Assembly: GCA_963674555.1 (NCBI GenBank)
Contig: OY771429.1
Coordinates: forward strand, 1,054,001 to 1,118,000
DNA length: 64,000 bases
Direction: 5' to 3'
DNA from: JBGMEA01 sp963674555
GTDB taxonomy: Bacteria > Bacillota > Clostridia > Eubacteriales > Anaerofustaceae
Of the stretch, positions 15,945 to 24,777 are shown piece after piece. The notes below the pieces were generated by a model. That model made no database searches. It was not told the DNA's origin and worked only from the letters and a program-made list of their open reading frames with translations. Position 1 is the stretch's first letter; every line of letters begins with the position of its first letter. The position numbers and the translations under genes were made by a program.

Positions 15945-18873
15945 CGAGTAGCCCCTTAATAATTTTATCAAGTTCTGCCGTGTCGATCGGTTTTGCGATA
16001 TATCCGTCGAAACCGTAATCCAATACGTCGGATTCATTCGTGTTCATTTTGATCGCTGACACCGCAACTACAGGTATATGATTCAATCGTTTCAGCTTTT
16101 TCTTTTCATCCAAAACCTTAAATCCATCCATCCCGGGTAACGCGAGGTCTGTCAAGATCACATCAGGCATATTCTCTATTGCTTTTTTCAGTCCGCTTTT
16201 ACCATCCGCTGCTTCAATAACAATATACTGATCTTTAAACAAGGCACTAAAAGATAACCTGTTATCGGGATTATCATCTATATATAAGATCTTTGGCTTA
16301 TTTTCAGAGGGGAAATCGTTGTCCTCGTTTTTTACCAGATCATAGACAGCTCCCAAAAGTTGATCTTTCTCGATCGAACCTTTTTGTATAAGTTCTGCAA
16401 CGTGGTTGCTTTTTAAAAAGCTCAATTCATCTTTCGTTATATGTTTCGCGGTCAGTATCAATATCGGTATCTTTGCATTTTTCTCGATGCTTCTGATATT
16501 TTTTAATGTTTCAAAACCATCCATTACAGGCATCATCAAATCAAGGATAACACCGTCAGGTCTGTTGAAATTCAACAACTCGATCGCTTCTTGTCCGTTC
16601 CGTGCTATAAGTACTTTATATCCGTTTTCTTTTAAAATATCGGTCGTTTGAATGATCGCAGGTTCACTGTCATCGACCAATAATAAAGTTTTTTGTAATG
16701 TTGTTCCGATTGCTGAGCCCATTTTATGCTTGCGCGCAAATACTGTAGCGTATTCTTTTTTAGCCTCTTGCAGACTTTCGTTTGAAAAAGGAACTGAAAA
16801 TGTAAATACAGAACCTTTGCCTTCTATGCTTTCGACATCTATAGTAGCATCGATCATCTGAGCGTATTTTTTAGCGATCGCAAGACCCAATCCTGTACCG
16901 CCGTTCGTTCTCGACGAACTCTCATCCGCTTGACGGAATTCATCAAATATCATTTCAAGATGATCGTCTGCGATGCCGATACCGGTATCGGTAACAAGAA
17001 TATTCAGTCTTTCCTCTGAAATATCAACAGATATCTTTACAGTGCCTTCCTCTGTGAATTTAACTGCATTGCCTATTATATTCTCTAATATATGCCTGCA
17101 TTTCTCTTTATCGCTTTGAATAGGTTCTATGTCTAATCCGACTTCATTGATCAGTTCAATACCTTTACGCTCAGCTTGCGGTGCAAGCAGTTCAACTGTT
17201 TCATGTATAAGCAAACCCATATTAAACTGTTCCGTAAATACTTCTTGTTTGCCGGATTCGATCTTTGATAAGTCTAATAGATCGTTTACCAAAGCCAGTA
17301 GATTTTTACCGTTGCGTTCGATAACGTCAAGATAGCCATGCTCTTCATCGGGTATTCTCCCTTCTAATCGATTATGCAATACCGAAGCCAGCGCTATTAC
17401 CGAATTCAGAGGTGTGCGCAATTCATGACTCATGTTAGAGAGAAATGTATTTTTTAACTGTGCTGCTTCATCCAATTGTTTTTTCTGCATTTCAAGTTCT
17501 CTGTTTTGTTCGGTGAGCTCTCTTGATTGCATGGCTAATTCTTTAGCTTGTTCGTTCAATCCATCATTTGATTTTTGCAGATCATTAGAGAATTCAATGA
17601 TTTTTTTCGCTGCCAAAAGACCGTTAAGTCGTGCCGCCAATTCATTTTGTACACTATTCAACAACTGTGTAGTTGACTCCGTATATCCTTTCATGCTTGA
17701 TAAAGAAATGATTGCGATCACTTCATTGTCCATAAGAACAGGTAACGTAATAATATCTTTCGGTAAAAAATCACCGCTGACTGTCGAAAATATCATTTGC
17801 GTATTGATCGGGATATCCGAAATATGCTGAAGTTGTCCTTTGCCCAGAGCTACGCCGAATTCACCTTCACGATTCATTACGAGGAAAGAGGACAGCTTAT
17901 CCTGCTTCAAGCCGATAGAAGTAAATGGGATGTAACTACTTTTATCATCATTAAGCAGATAAAACGCGCCTGTGAATGATCCGGTCAATTTCATAATATT
18001 TTCGAGCACATCATTTGCGAAATCTTCCAAAGATTCAGACCGTAACATTACAGCGGATAGTGTGGCTATATCTTCTTTAAAATGCGCATCTGTTTCAAGT
18101 GCATCTGCCATCATATTGAAAGCATCTGTAAGTTCACCGAATTCATTACCTGACTTGTAGTCACTTCTTGCCGTTAAATCTCCTTGCTGCAAGCGATCGG
18201 TCATATCGGTCAATTTGTTTAACGGAGGCACGATCTCTCTTTTTAAGAGCTGACCGATCCATGCGAAGATCACTGCCATGATCCCAATTAATGCTATCGA
18301 TATGACAAACGTCCTATTCTTCTCTTCCAAAGCTGCCGCATAATATGAATCTGCTTTAGACTGCGCGAAATCCTTAACCACTGCTATAAGAGTTAATATT
18401 TCCTCAGCCTTTTGACCGTCTATCCCGTTCGACTCAATACCGACCAATGCTTCATCCAAACGACCCTCATTGATAAGATCGATGTTTTCCGCGCGCTTTG
18501 TGTTCCATGCAATGATCGCCTCATGGATATTATCGATATCTTCAATGGGTCCCAAATAACGAGATTCAATTATAGAGATTTGCTCAGCGATATGTGTTTC
18601 TAAAGAATTGATCTCAGCGATTATCATATCCGCTTCTTGCGCATCTTCTGAAATAAGGAGATGATGCATATTAACTTCTACCAAAATTATATCGGACTCA
18701 ATTTTATCCGCAGCTTGAGTAACCGTTAGCGGATGCTCGTAAATACCAGCGGTATGATTCCACAAACTATTGATCGAAAAAAGCGTATACGTTGAGAGGA
18801 TAATGATCATCAATAGAATTACGATGAGCGTTAAATTCGTTTGTCTTGATATTTTCATATTTTTCAGTTTCAT
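15925..18873 (-). CDS. Membrane hybrid sensor histidine kinase with two receiver domains
   Basis: 982 residues. Order: transmembrane helix 12-32, an extracytoplasmic helical bundle sensor of about 150 residues resembling four-helix-bundle sensors, a second membrane helix near 187-210, HAMP, a GAF-like domain, a coiled coil rich in Gln/Glu (about 440-475), HisKA with His483 in MSHELRTPLNS, HATPase with N box and DTGIGI / GTGLGLAI G boxes, then two receiver domains with Asp in LDLMMPVMDG (near 775) and in LTDLALPGMDG (near 908). The gene overlaps cheR by 4 bases (ATGA) and the GGDEF/HD-GYP gene by 20. The three probably form one phosphorelay and methylation-linked circuit; the stimulus is unknown. 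Confidence 0.92.
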   Translation of the reverse strand: MKLKNMKISRQTNLTLIVILLMIIILSTYTLFSINSLWNHTAGIYEHPLTVTQAADKIESDIILVEVNMHHLLISEDAQEADMIIAEINSLETHIAEQISIIESRYLGPIEDIDNIHEAIIAWNTKRAENIDLINEGRLDEALVGIESNGIDGQKAEEILTLIAVVKDFAQSKADSYYAAALEEKNRTFVISIALIGIMAVIFAWIGQLLKREIVPPLNKLTDMTDRLQQGDLTARSDYKSGNEFGELTDAFNMMADALETDAHFKEDIATLSAVMLRSESLEDFANDVLENIMKLTGSFTGAFYLLNDDKSSYIPFTSIGLKQDKLSSFLVMNREGEFGVALGKGQLQHISDIPINTQMIFSTVSGDFLPKDIITLPVLMDNEVIAIISLSSMKGYTESTTQLLNSVQNELAARLNGLLAAKKIIEFSNDLQKSNDGLNEQAKELAMQSRELTEQNRELEMQKKQLDEAAQLKNTFLSNMSHELRTPLNSVIALASVLHNRLEGRIPDEEHGYLDVIERNGKNLLALVNDLLDLSKIESGKQEVFTEQFNMGLLIHETVELLAPQAERKGIELINEVGLDIEPIQSDKEKCRHILENIIGNAVKFTEEGTVKISVDISEERLNILVTDTGIGIADDHLEMIFDEFRQADESSSRTNGGTGLGLAIAKKYAQMIDATIDVESIEGKGSVFTFSVPFSNESLQEAKKEYATVFARKHKMGSAIGTTLQKTLLLVDDSEPAIIQTTDILKENGYKVLIARNGQEAIELLNFNRPDGVILDLMMPVMDGFETLKNIRSIEKNAKIPILILTAKHITKDELSFLKSNHVAELIQKGSIEKDQLLGAVYDLVKNEDNDFPSENKPKILYIDDNPDNRLSFSALFKDQYIVIEAADGKSGLKKAIENMPDVILTDLALPGMDGFKVLDEKKKLKRLNHIPVVAVSAIKMNTNESDVLDYGFDGYIAKPIDTAELDKIIKGLLDENQKL

Positions 18874-19700
18874 ATTCTACCTCTGTCGATCTTTTGAAAT
18901 ATACAACTTGATTCGCATGTAGCGTTCAATGCGTCGTATTTCTTTGCAAGGTGTTTTTCAGCATTGCCGACTATCAGATAACCACCGTTTTTTACGGATC
19001 GAATCAACTTTTCCATTAGAAAATCTTGATACTCTTTTTTGTAATAAAATAATACGTTACAACACATCACAAGATCGAAGTTACCATAGATCGATTCCTT
19101 AGGAAAAAATGACTTTGTCTCCAATAAATCGTACAATGCAAAATCAACATGTTTTTTTAATCTGTGATCTATCTCATACATTTTATTTTCGTTTATGAAA
19201 TAGTCATCAATGAATTTTACTTTTATATTGCGGATCGACTCCTCGGTGTATTGGCCTTTAACGGCAAAATCAAGCTGACGGTCAGATCTATCAGTGGCAA
19301 TGATCCTGTATTGCGGGATATTGCTTTTAACCTTAAAATAATCTTCTATAATCATTGCTATAGAATAAGGCTCTTGTCCTGTCGAACAGCCCGCGGACCA
19401 AATTCGCAGTTCACTCTCATCCGGTTTCTTTGTAATAAGTTCAGGTAATATCATATTTTGTAGCTGCGCAAACGAAAGCGGGTTCCTAAAAAAATCCGTG
19501 TAGTTGATATTCAAATGTATATGGAACGCATCAGCTTCTTGATGATCGCTTACTAAATGTAAAGCATATTCTTCTATCGAAGCAATGCCTGTTTGATTAC
19601 ACCTGTCCTGAATGGTAGCGTACAAAAAAGCCTGATCATATTTTGAAATATCTGTTTGATAATTCTTTTTCAATAATTCTTGTATCTTACCTAATTCCAA
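18870..19700 (-). CDS. cheR: CheR-type SAM-dependent methyltransferase
   Basis: 276 residues with an N-terminal helical CheR domain and a Rossmann methyltransferase domain: RIWSAGCSTGQEPYSIAM SAM motif, TDRSD, and DLVMCCNVLFYY. CheR methylates glutamates of chemoreceptors; here no receptor, CheB or CheW adjoins. I favour the TTG start at 19700 because AAGGAG lies 9 bases upstream; an ATG at 19757 in the same frame lacks a ribosome site. It overlaps the hybrid histidine kinase by 4 bases. Its target could be a receptor encoded elsewhere, or the helical sensor of the kinase itself (inference). Confidence 0.88.
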   Translation of the reverse strand: MELGKIQELLKKNYQTDISKYDQAFLYATIQDRCNQTGIASIEEYALHLVSDHQEADAFHIHLNINYTDFFRNPLSFAQLQNMILPELITKKPDESELRIWSAGCSTGQEPYSIAMIIEDYFKVKSNIPQYRIIATDRSDRQLDFAVKGQYTEESIRNIKVKFIDDYFINENKMYEIDHRLKKHVDFALYDLLETKSFFPKESIYGNFDLVMCCNVLFYYKKEYQDFLMEKLIRSVKNGGYLIVGNAEKHLAKKYDALNATCESSCIFQKIDRGRI

Positions 19701-19861
19701 TCTATTCAACTCCTTAGCTGAATCCGAATAAAAAAATATCTCTCGATGACATACCATTGCTGTCAAGTAAAAAATGATTTGAAGTCAAACTAATCTTATT
19801 CTTGAATATATCATCAATATTACTATAATTATACCATAATATACAATTTTCTGTGCCCAAA

Positions 19862-19899
19862 AAAAAAAAGAACAAATTCAAAAAAATTTGTTCTTTTTA
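19862..19899 (-). terminator. Terminator of the small membrane protein gene
   Basis: Stem AAAAAGAACAAATT / AATTTGTTCTTTTT; on the minus strand it is followed by an uninterrupted run of T. Confidence 0.85.
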
Positions 19900-19923
19900 T
19901 TAATTATACAGAAATTCTATGAT

Positions 19924-20166
19924 TTACTTGTCTTGTCTGTTTATCGGAACCCATTTAGCGATCTGTTGTACGGAAGCAAGAACAGTCATAGCACCAATAA
20001 AGGATACAATAATAGAAGCAGTCTGTGATTTAAGAAGCAAACTTCCAAAAATAGTAACTGCCAAACCGATAACGATTGTTAATACACTGGCTCGCACCTC
20101 TTTTAATTGCCATAATTCAGACGGCTTCCTTACATTTTCCCATATGTCTTTTTTATTATCATTCAT
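19924..20166 (-). CDS. Small two-helix membrane protein, paralogue-like to 2560-2790
   Basis: 80 residues: charged N-terminus (MNDNKKDIWENVRKPSELW), hydrophobic segments about residues 28-45 and 51-66, short basic tail. Unknown family. It follows the GPH transporter at 20365-21774 on the same strand after about 200 bases that include a hairpin, exactly like the small gene behind the transporter of module 1. A terminator follows immediately. Direct sequence identity to the other small protein is low by eye, and the link rests on size, topology and position. Confidence 0.68.
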   Translation of the reverse strand: MNDNKKDIWENVRKPSELWQLKEVRASVLTIVIGLAVTIFGSLLLKSQTASIIVSFIGAMTVLASVQQIAKWVPINRQDK

Positions 20167-20302
20167 CTAAATACCTCAAACTATCAGCATTAAAAATACC
20201 GATCCAGTAAAATAAGAAAGGATTAAAATCCTACAAAATCATTATTATTATAACATAAAGATCATTTTTCAAATAGTATTTAACCTTAATTAATATCTAA
20301 AG

Positions 20303-20334
20303 ATGGGATACAGAAAATTAAATCTGTATCCCAT
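20303..20334 (-). terminator. Hairpin downstream of GPH transporter A
   Basis: Perfect arms ATGGGATACAGA / TCTGTATCCCAT with an 8-base loop. T-run after it on the minus strand is weak, so termination may be partial. Confidence 0.6.
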
Positions 20335-20364
20335 AAAATTGTATCTCTGATTTGTAATCACAAG

Positions 20365-21774
20365 TTAAACTTGCATTGAGTCTATTACTCTTTCATCGAT
20401 CTCTTTTTGACATTGCGTCAATTTTTCATGTGTCAGTTTATAACCGAACACCAATAAGAGGAATGAAATAACCATACCGATCGCAGGTACCAATGTAAAT
20501 GCATTGATGATACCTGTTTTCAACGCTTCAGATGCCATCGTCGGATCGATTGATGAATCAAATCCCGCAGCACTTAGTGTAGCAGCGATTACAACCGTAC
20601 GTCCGATGATACTGAGTTTTAACGGAAGGTTCATAAGACCCATGATGAATCCGGCAGCGTTTTTACCGGTTCTCCATTCACCGTATACGACTGTATCAGC
20701 ATATAATGCAACAACACTCGAACGTAATGATCCGTTGATCAATTGAGCAACAGCTAATACTGCGATAAACAGAACCGCTTGATAAGCAACAAATTTACCG
20801 ACTAACATTGAGATCGCGAAAACGATAAACGAAACGATAACCGTCGTTCTGTTTGAAAATCTCTTACATAAGAAAGCAGCAAGGTATGCGCCTACGATAC
20901 CTGTGATCCCGCCAACCATAATGAATACCGGGAAATATGCCATGTTTTGGATAACATATGTGTAGTAATATGCCAAAATACCTGTCATGATAAAGCTTGA
21001 CAGATAACGTGCGAAGTCAGCAAGCATCAAAACCATAAGCGGAGGATTCAGGAATAAGTTTTTCAATATTTCTCCGATTGTCATTTTGTCTTTTGCATCT
21101 GCTTTTTCTGCAGCTTTTTGTGCTTTGGTTTTCTTCTCTGTTGTCTCTTCGTACCCTTTTGTCATAGCAAAATGCGCCCAATAACCTAACATCATTGCTA
21201 TCGTTACAGCAGCCGTTGCTAATGCAAACCCTAAAACGGCATTACCGAAGAAGCCACCTAATAATGTAGCGAACGGTACGGAAGTATAGGATACAACCAG
21301 TCTGGAAACAGCACCCCAAGTCCCTCTTCTTGAAGCAAGCAATGAACGTTCTTCACCGTTACTTGCAAGTACGGATACCAATGATACGTTTGCGACCCAA
21401 CCGATATTCCAAATAATATGACTGATTATGAATCCTGCGCAAATAATTACCGCTGCAGTTAAGTCACTTCCAATTCTTGTGAATTGGAAGGGGTAAGTCA
21501 ATACGACCAATGGCGGTCCTACCAACAGCCATGAACGATAACGACCCCATCGCATTGCTTTAACACCGTTGATGATCGCACCGTAGATCGGTGAGAAGAT
21601 CGCGTCAACCGTACTGGTTATCAACAAGATCGTTGTTGATATTGCCAATGAGAACTGTGCGACGTTCGTTAAGAAAAATGTGAAACCATACATTTCCATT
21701 GAAGTCATCAATGAAAACGCAAGGTCTCCGACCCCGTAAAAGGTTCTTAAGCTTTTACTTAAAGATTTTTTCAT
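20365..21774 (-). CDS. GPH-family cation symporter, tandem copy A
   Basis: 469-residue membrane transporter of the glycoside-pentoside-hexuronide family with about 12 hydrophobic segments, the YGVGDLAFS start, the SPIYGAIINGVKAMRWGR loop, and a Lys-rich cytoplasmic loop near residues 215-235. It is nearly identical to copy B at 22927-24336: the last 240 residues differ by almost nothing, while differences gather in the central loop and nearby helices. TACCTCC (GGAGGTA) precedes the ATG. On the minus strand a TTGACA-N18-TATAAT promoter lies at 22019-22048, giving a leader of about 240 bases. The divergent TetR at 22174 probably controls it. Substrate unknown. Confidence 0.88.
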   Translation of the reverse strand: MKKSLSKSLRTFYGVGDLAFSLMTSMEMYGFTFFLTNVAQFSLAISTTILLITSTVDAIFSPIYGAIINGVKAMRWGRYRSWLLVGPPLVVLTYPFQFTRIGSDLTAAVIICAGFIISHIIWNIGWVANVSLVSVLASNGEERSLLASRRGTWGAVSRLVVSYTSVPFATLLGGFFGNAVLGFALATAAVTIAMMLGYWAHFAMTKGYEETTEKKTKAQKAAEKADAKDKMTIGEILKNLFLNPPLMVLMLADFARYLSSFIMTGILAYYYTYVIQNMAYFPVFIMVGGITGIVGAYLAAFLCKRFSNRTTVIVSFIVFAISMLVGKFVAYQAVLFIAVLAVAQLINGSLRSSVVALYADTVVYGEWRTGKNAAGFIMGLMNLPLKLSIIGRTVVIAATLSAAGFDSSIDPTMASEALKTGIINAFTLVPAIGMVISFLLLVFGYKLTHEKLTQCQKEIDERVIDSMQV

Positions 21775-21979
21775 ATGTACCTCCTTAATTTGCCCATCTA
21801 ATCATAGCATATGACTATGAATGAGATGCGTGCCATAATGGTTTTTCACCAATTACGACGTATATAAAAATCCTATAAGATTTTTAAACAATTTAAATAA
21901 ATCGGTATAATATCCATAAAAATTTAAGAAAATCCTTTTATTTAAAAGGCAAATCTAATATAATAAGTAAGATATTTTT

Positions 21980-22004
21980 TTGTACTTTTCTTTAAAAAAT
22001 ACAA
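21980..22004. promoter_or_regulatory. Candidate TetR operator TTGTA-N15-TACAA, copy A
   Basis: Same arms and same 15-base spacer as the element at 4728-4752. It lies 15-39 bases downstream of the transporter's -10 box, a usual repressor position. Confidence 0.45.
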
Positions 22005-22018
22005 TTTAGTTTTACTTT

Positions 22019-22048
22019 ATTATACCGAAATACATTGTAGTATGTCAA
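22019..22048 (-). promoter_or_regulatory. Consensus promoter of GPH transporter A
   Basis: On the minus strand, -35 TTGACA (plus 22043-22048) and -10 TATAAT (plus 22019-22024) separated by 18 bases. Both hexamers are perfect. Confidence 0.78.
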
Positions 22049-22173
22049 TATGAATTTTATGCATTATGAAATTTGATTTAAAAAGCATAATTTACTGATA
22101 TTATATTATTAAACTTGATTCGATATGCTATGATAAAGTTAAGCAAAATGAATAGAATTATGGAAGAGCGTTT

Positions 22174-22842
22174 ATGGCTAAAGACACCAAATTGAATTTA
22201 ATGAAAACAAATATTTCACTGGTTGCTGCAAAATTATTTTATGATAATGGGTATAATGCCACTTCATTCGGAGAAATAGCAGAACTTTGTGATATCACAA
22301 AACCTTTGATCACATATCATTACAAAACAAAAGCCAATTTAGCTAATGAAGTGTATCTGCATTTTACAGAAAAAAGAAAAAATAAAATTACGGAAAAAAT
22401 CTATAAACATTACGGTACATATGATATGCAGGTAGGCATAGCCGTGGAAAATCGTCTGGGACTTAAGATATTAAAAGAAGATCCCAAAGCATATAGATTC
22501 TATCATGAAAGAGTAAATGCCAGTTTCGATAATATTTTTACGGAACCGAATATGTCTTTATATAATGCGTATGACAGAAGATATCACCTTAAGCTCGATA
22601 GCGGAAATGACGAATTAAGGATCGCTGCACTCTCTTCCAAAGCTTCTGCTGCGGCTTTGATCGTTTCTTATTTCAGTGGAAAATTGAATTGTTCATTTGA
22701 ATTTCTTGAAAAGAATGTCGCGAGCTTACCCTTTAAAGTCATCGATGTACCTCAAGATCAAATCGATTCGATTTTGTTACGAAGCCAAGAGATCCTTGAC
22801 GCACTTGATTTTAAGATCGCTCCGTATTTTGATGTTGAATAG
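22174..22842 (+). CDS. TetR-family regulator, tandem copy A
   Basis: 222 residues with an N-terminal TetR helix-turn-helix (FGEIAELCDITKPLITYHY, about residues 31-49) and a helical effector domain. It is transcribed divergently from transporter A. It is roughly three-quarters identical to copy B (24778-25446), but the DNA encoding the recognition helices is the same in both over about 90 bases, so both regulators should see the same operator. Probably represses the transporter promoter. A bidirectional terminator follows. Confidence 0.88.
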   Translation: MAKDTKLNLMKTNISLVAAKLFYDNGYNATSFGEIAELCDITKPLITYHYKTKANLANEVYLHFTEKRKNKITEKIYKHYGTYDMQVGIAVENRLGLKILKEDPKAYRFYHERVNASFDNIFTEPNMSLYNAYDRRYHLKLDSGNDELRIAALSSKASAAALIVSYFSGKLNCSFEFLEKNVASLPFKVIDVPQDQIDSILLRSQEILDALDFKIAPYFDVE

Positions 22843-22860
22843 TTTTTTGCCTTCTAAATA

Positions 22861-22896
22861 AAGAAGGGTACAACCTTAAGGTTGTACCCTTCTTTT
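22861..22896. terminator. Bidirectional terminator between the tandem units
   Basis: Perfect stem AAGAAGGGTACAACCTT / AAGGTTGTACCCTTCTT flanked by A and T runs, between TetR A and transporter B, which converge. Confidence 0.9.
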
Positions 22897-22926
22897 AATT
22901 TAAAATTTACTTTAAATACTAAGTAC

Positions 22927-24336
22927 TTAAACTTGCATTGCATCGATTGTTCTTTCATCGATCTCTTTTTGACATTGCGTCAATTTTTCATGTGTCAGTT
23001 TATAACCGAACACCAATAAGAGGAATGAAATAACCATACCGATCGCAGGTACCAATGTAAATGCATTGATGATACCTGTTTTCAATGCTTCAGATGCCAT
23101 CGTCGGATCGATTGATGAATCAAATCCCGCAGCACTTAGTGTAGCAGCGATTACAACCGTACGTCCAATGATACTGAGTTTTAACGGAAGGTTCATAAGA
23201 CCCATGATGAATCCGGCAGCGTTTTTACCGGTTCTCCATTCACCGTATACGACTGTATCAGCATATAATGCAACAACACTCGAACGTAATGATCCGTTGA
23301 TCAATTGAGCAACAGCTAATACTGCGATAAACAGAACCGCTTGATAAGCAACAAATTTACCGACTAACATTGAGATCGCGAAAACGATAAACGAAACGAT
23401 AACCGTCGTTCTGTTTGAAAATCTCTTACATAAGAAAGCAGCAAGGTATGCGCCTACGATACCTGTGATCCCGCCAACCATAATGAATACCGGGAAATAT
23501 GCCATGTTTTGGATAACATATGTGTAGTAATATGCCAAAATACCTGTCATGATAAAGCTTGACAGATAACGTGCGAAGTCAGCAAGCATCAAAACCATAA
23601 GCGGAGGATTCAGGAATAAGTTTTTCAATATTTCTCCGATTGTCATTTTGTCTTTAGCGTCTGCTTTTTCCGCAACTTTTTCTGCTTTGGTTTTCTTCTC
23701 TGTTGTTTCTTCATACCCTTTTGTCATTGCAAAATGTGCCCAATAACCTAACATCATCGCCACTGTTACGATAGCAGTAGCAATAGCAAACCCTAAAACG
23801 GCATTACCGAAGAATCCGCCTAATAATGTAGCGAACGGTACGGAAGTATAGGATACGACCAGTCTGGAAACAGCACCCCAAGTTCCTCGTCTTGAAGCAA
23901 GCAATGAACGTTCTTCACCGTTACTTGCAAGTACGGATACCAATGATACGTTTGCGACCCAACCGACATTCCAAATAATATGACTGATTATGAAACCTGC
24001 GCAAATAATTACCGCTGCAGTTAAGTCACTGCCAATTTTCGTGTACTGGAAGGGGTATGTCAATACGACCAATGGCGGTCCTACCAACAGCCATGAACGA
24101 TAACGACCCCATCGCATCGCTTTAACACCGTTGATGATCGCACCGTAGATCGGTGAGAAGATCGCGTCAACCGTACTGGTTATCAACAAGATCGTTGTTG
24201 ATATTGCCAATGAAAACTGTGCGACGTTCGTTAAGAAAAATGTGAAACCGTAAGTTTCCATTGAAGTCATCAATGAAAACGCAAGGTCTCCGACCCCGTA
24301 AAAGGTTCTTAAGCTTTTACTTAAAGATTTTTTCAT
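22927..24336 (-). CDS. GPH-family cation symporter, tandem copy B
   Basis: 469-residue near-duplicate of copy A: same start, same loops and the same C-terminus except for a few residues (RTIDAMQV instead of RVIDSMQV at the end). Differences are concentrated near residues 100-110 and 190-230, the latter a Lys/Ala-rich cytoplasmic loop. GGAGGTA precedes the ATG. Its own consensus promoter (24613-24642) carries a perfect 16-base palindrome at the start site that copy A lacks. No small membrane protein gene follows; transcription runs into the bidirectional terminator at 22861-22896. Confidence 0.88.
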   Translation of the reverse strand: MKKSLSKSLRTFYGVGDLAFSLMTSMETYGFTFFLTNVAQFSLAISTTILLITSTVDAIFSPIYGAIINGVKAMRWGRYRSWLLVGPPLVVLTYPFQYTKIGSDLTAAVIICAGFIISHIIWNVGWVANVSLVSVLASNGEERSLLASRRGTWGAVSRLVVSYTSVPFATLLGGFFGNAVLGFAIATAIVTVAMMLGYWAHFAMTKGYEETTEKKTKAEKVAEKADAKDKMTIGEILKNLFLNPPLMVLMLADFARYLSSFIMTGILAYYYTYVIQNMAYFPVFIMVGGITGIVGAYLAAFLCKRFSNRTTVIVSFIVFAISMLVGKFVAYQAVLFIAVLAVAQLINGSLRSSVVALYADTVVYGEWRTGKNAAGFIMGLMNLPLKLSIIGRTVVIAATLSAAGFDSSIDPTMASEALKTGIINAFTLVPAIGMVISFLLLVFGYKLTHEKLTQCQKEIDERTIDAMQV

Positions 24337-24590
24337 ATGTACCTCCTTAATTTGTTCATCCTATTTCAGACATATGACCTAAAATAAGAATCATGCTATT
24401 ACGGTTTGTATCCCGTTACAGCAATTTATTAAAAATCTTACTTAAAGATTTTTTACATTTTTAAAATCCTTAAAAAATGAACATATGATAAACAAGCAAA
24501 ATACTTTCATTCGGTTTTATAATCTATGGTAATGGAACAAAGAATAATTAATTTGTACTTTAATGAAATAAGTCTAATAACATAAATCGA

Positions 24591-24606
24591 ACTTTACATG
24601 TAAAGT
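24591..24606. promoter_or_regulatory. Palindromic operator at transporter B start site
   Basis: Perfect 16-base palindrome ACTTTACATGTAAAGT. It begins about 7 bases after the -10 box of the transporter B promoter and so covers the expected transcription start. A one-mismatch relative lies at 25723-25738. Confidence 0.7.
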
Positions 24607-24612
24607 AACTTA

Positions 24613-24642
24613 ATTATACCCAAATCGCAGGAAAGTTGTCAA
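24613..24642 (-). promoter_or_regulatory. Consensus promoter of GPH transporter B
   Basis: Minus strand: TTGACA (plus 24637-24642), 18-base spacer, TATAAT (plus 24613-24618), with the palindrome at 24591-24606 directly downstream. Confidence 0.8.
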
Positions 24643-24777
24643 TATTTTTTTATATTCATTTGAAAATTTAATTTAATTTATAAAATATTTTTTCAGAAAT
24701 ATTACACTTGTATAAATATATATTGTCCACTCTGTTGAATATATGATAGAATAAAAGAAAATTACGGAAGCACCTGA

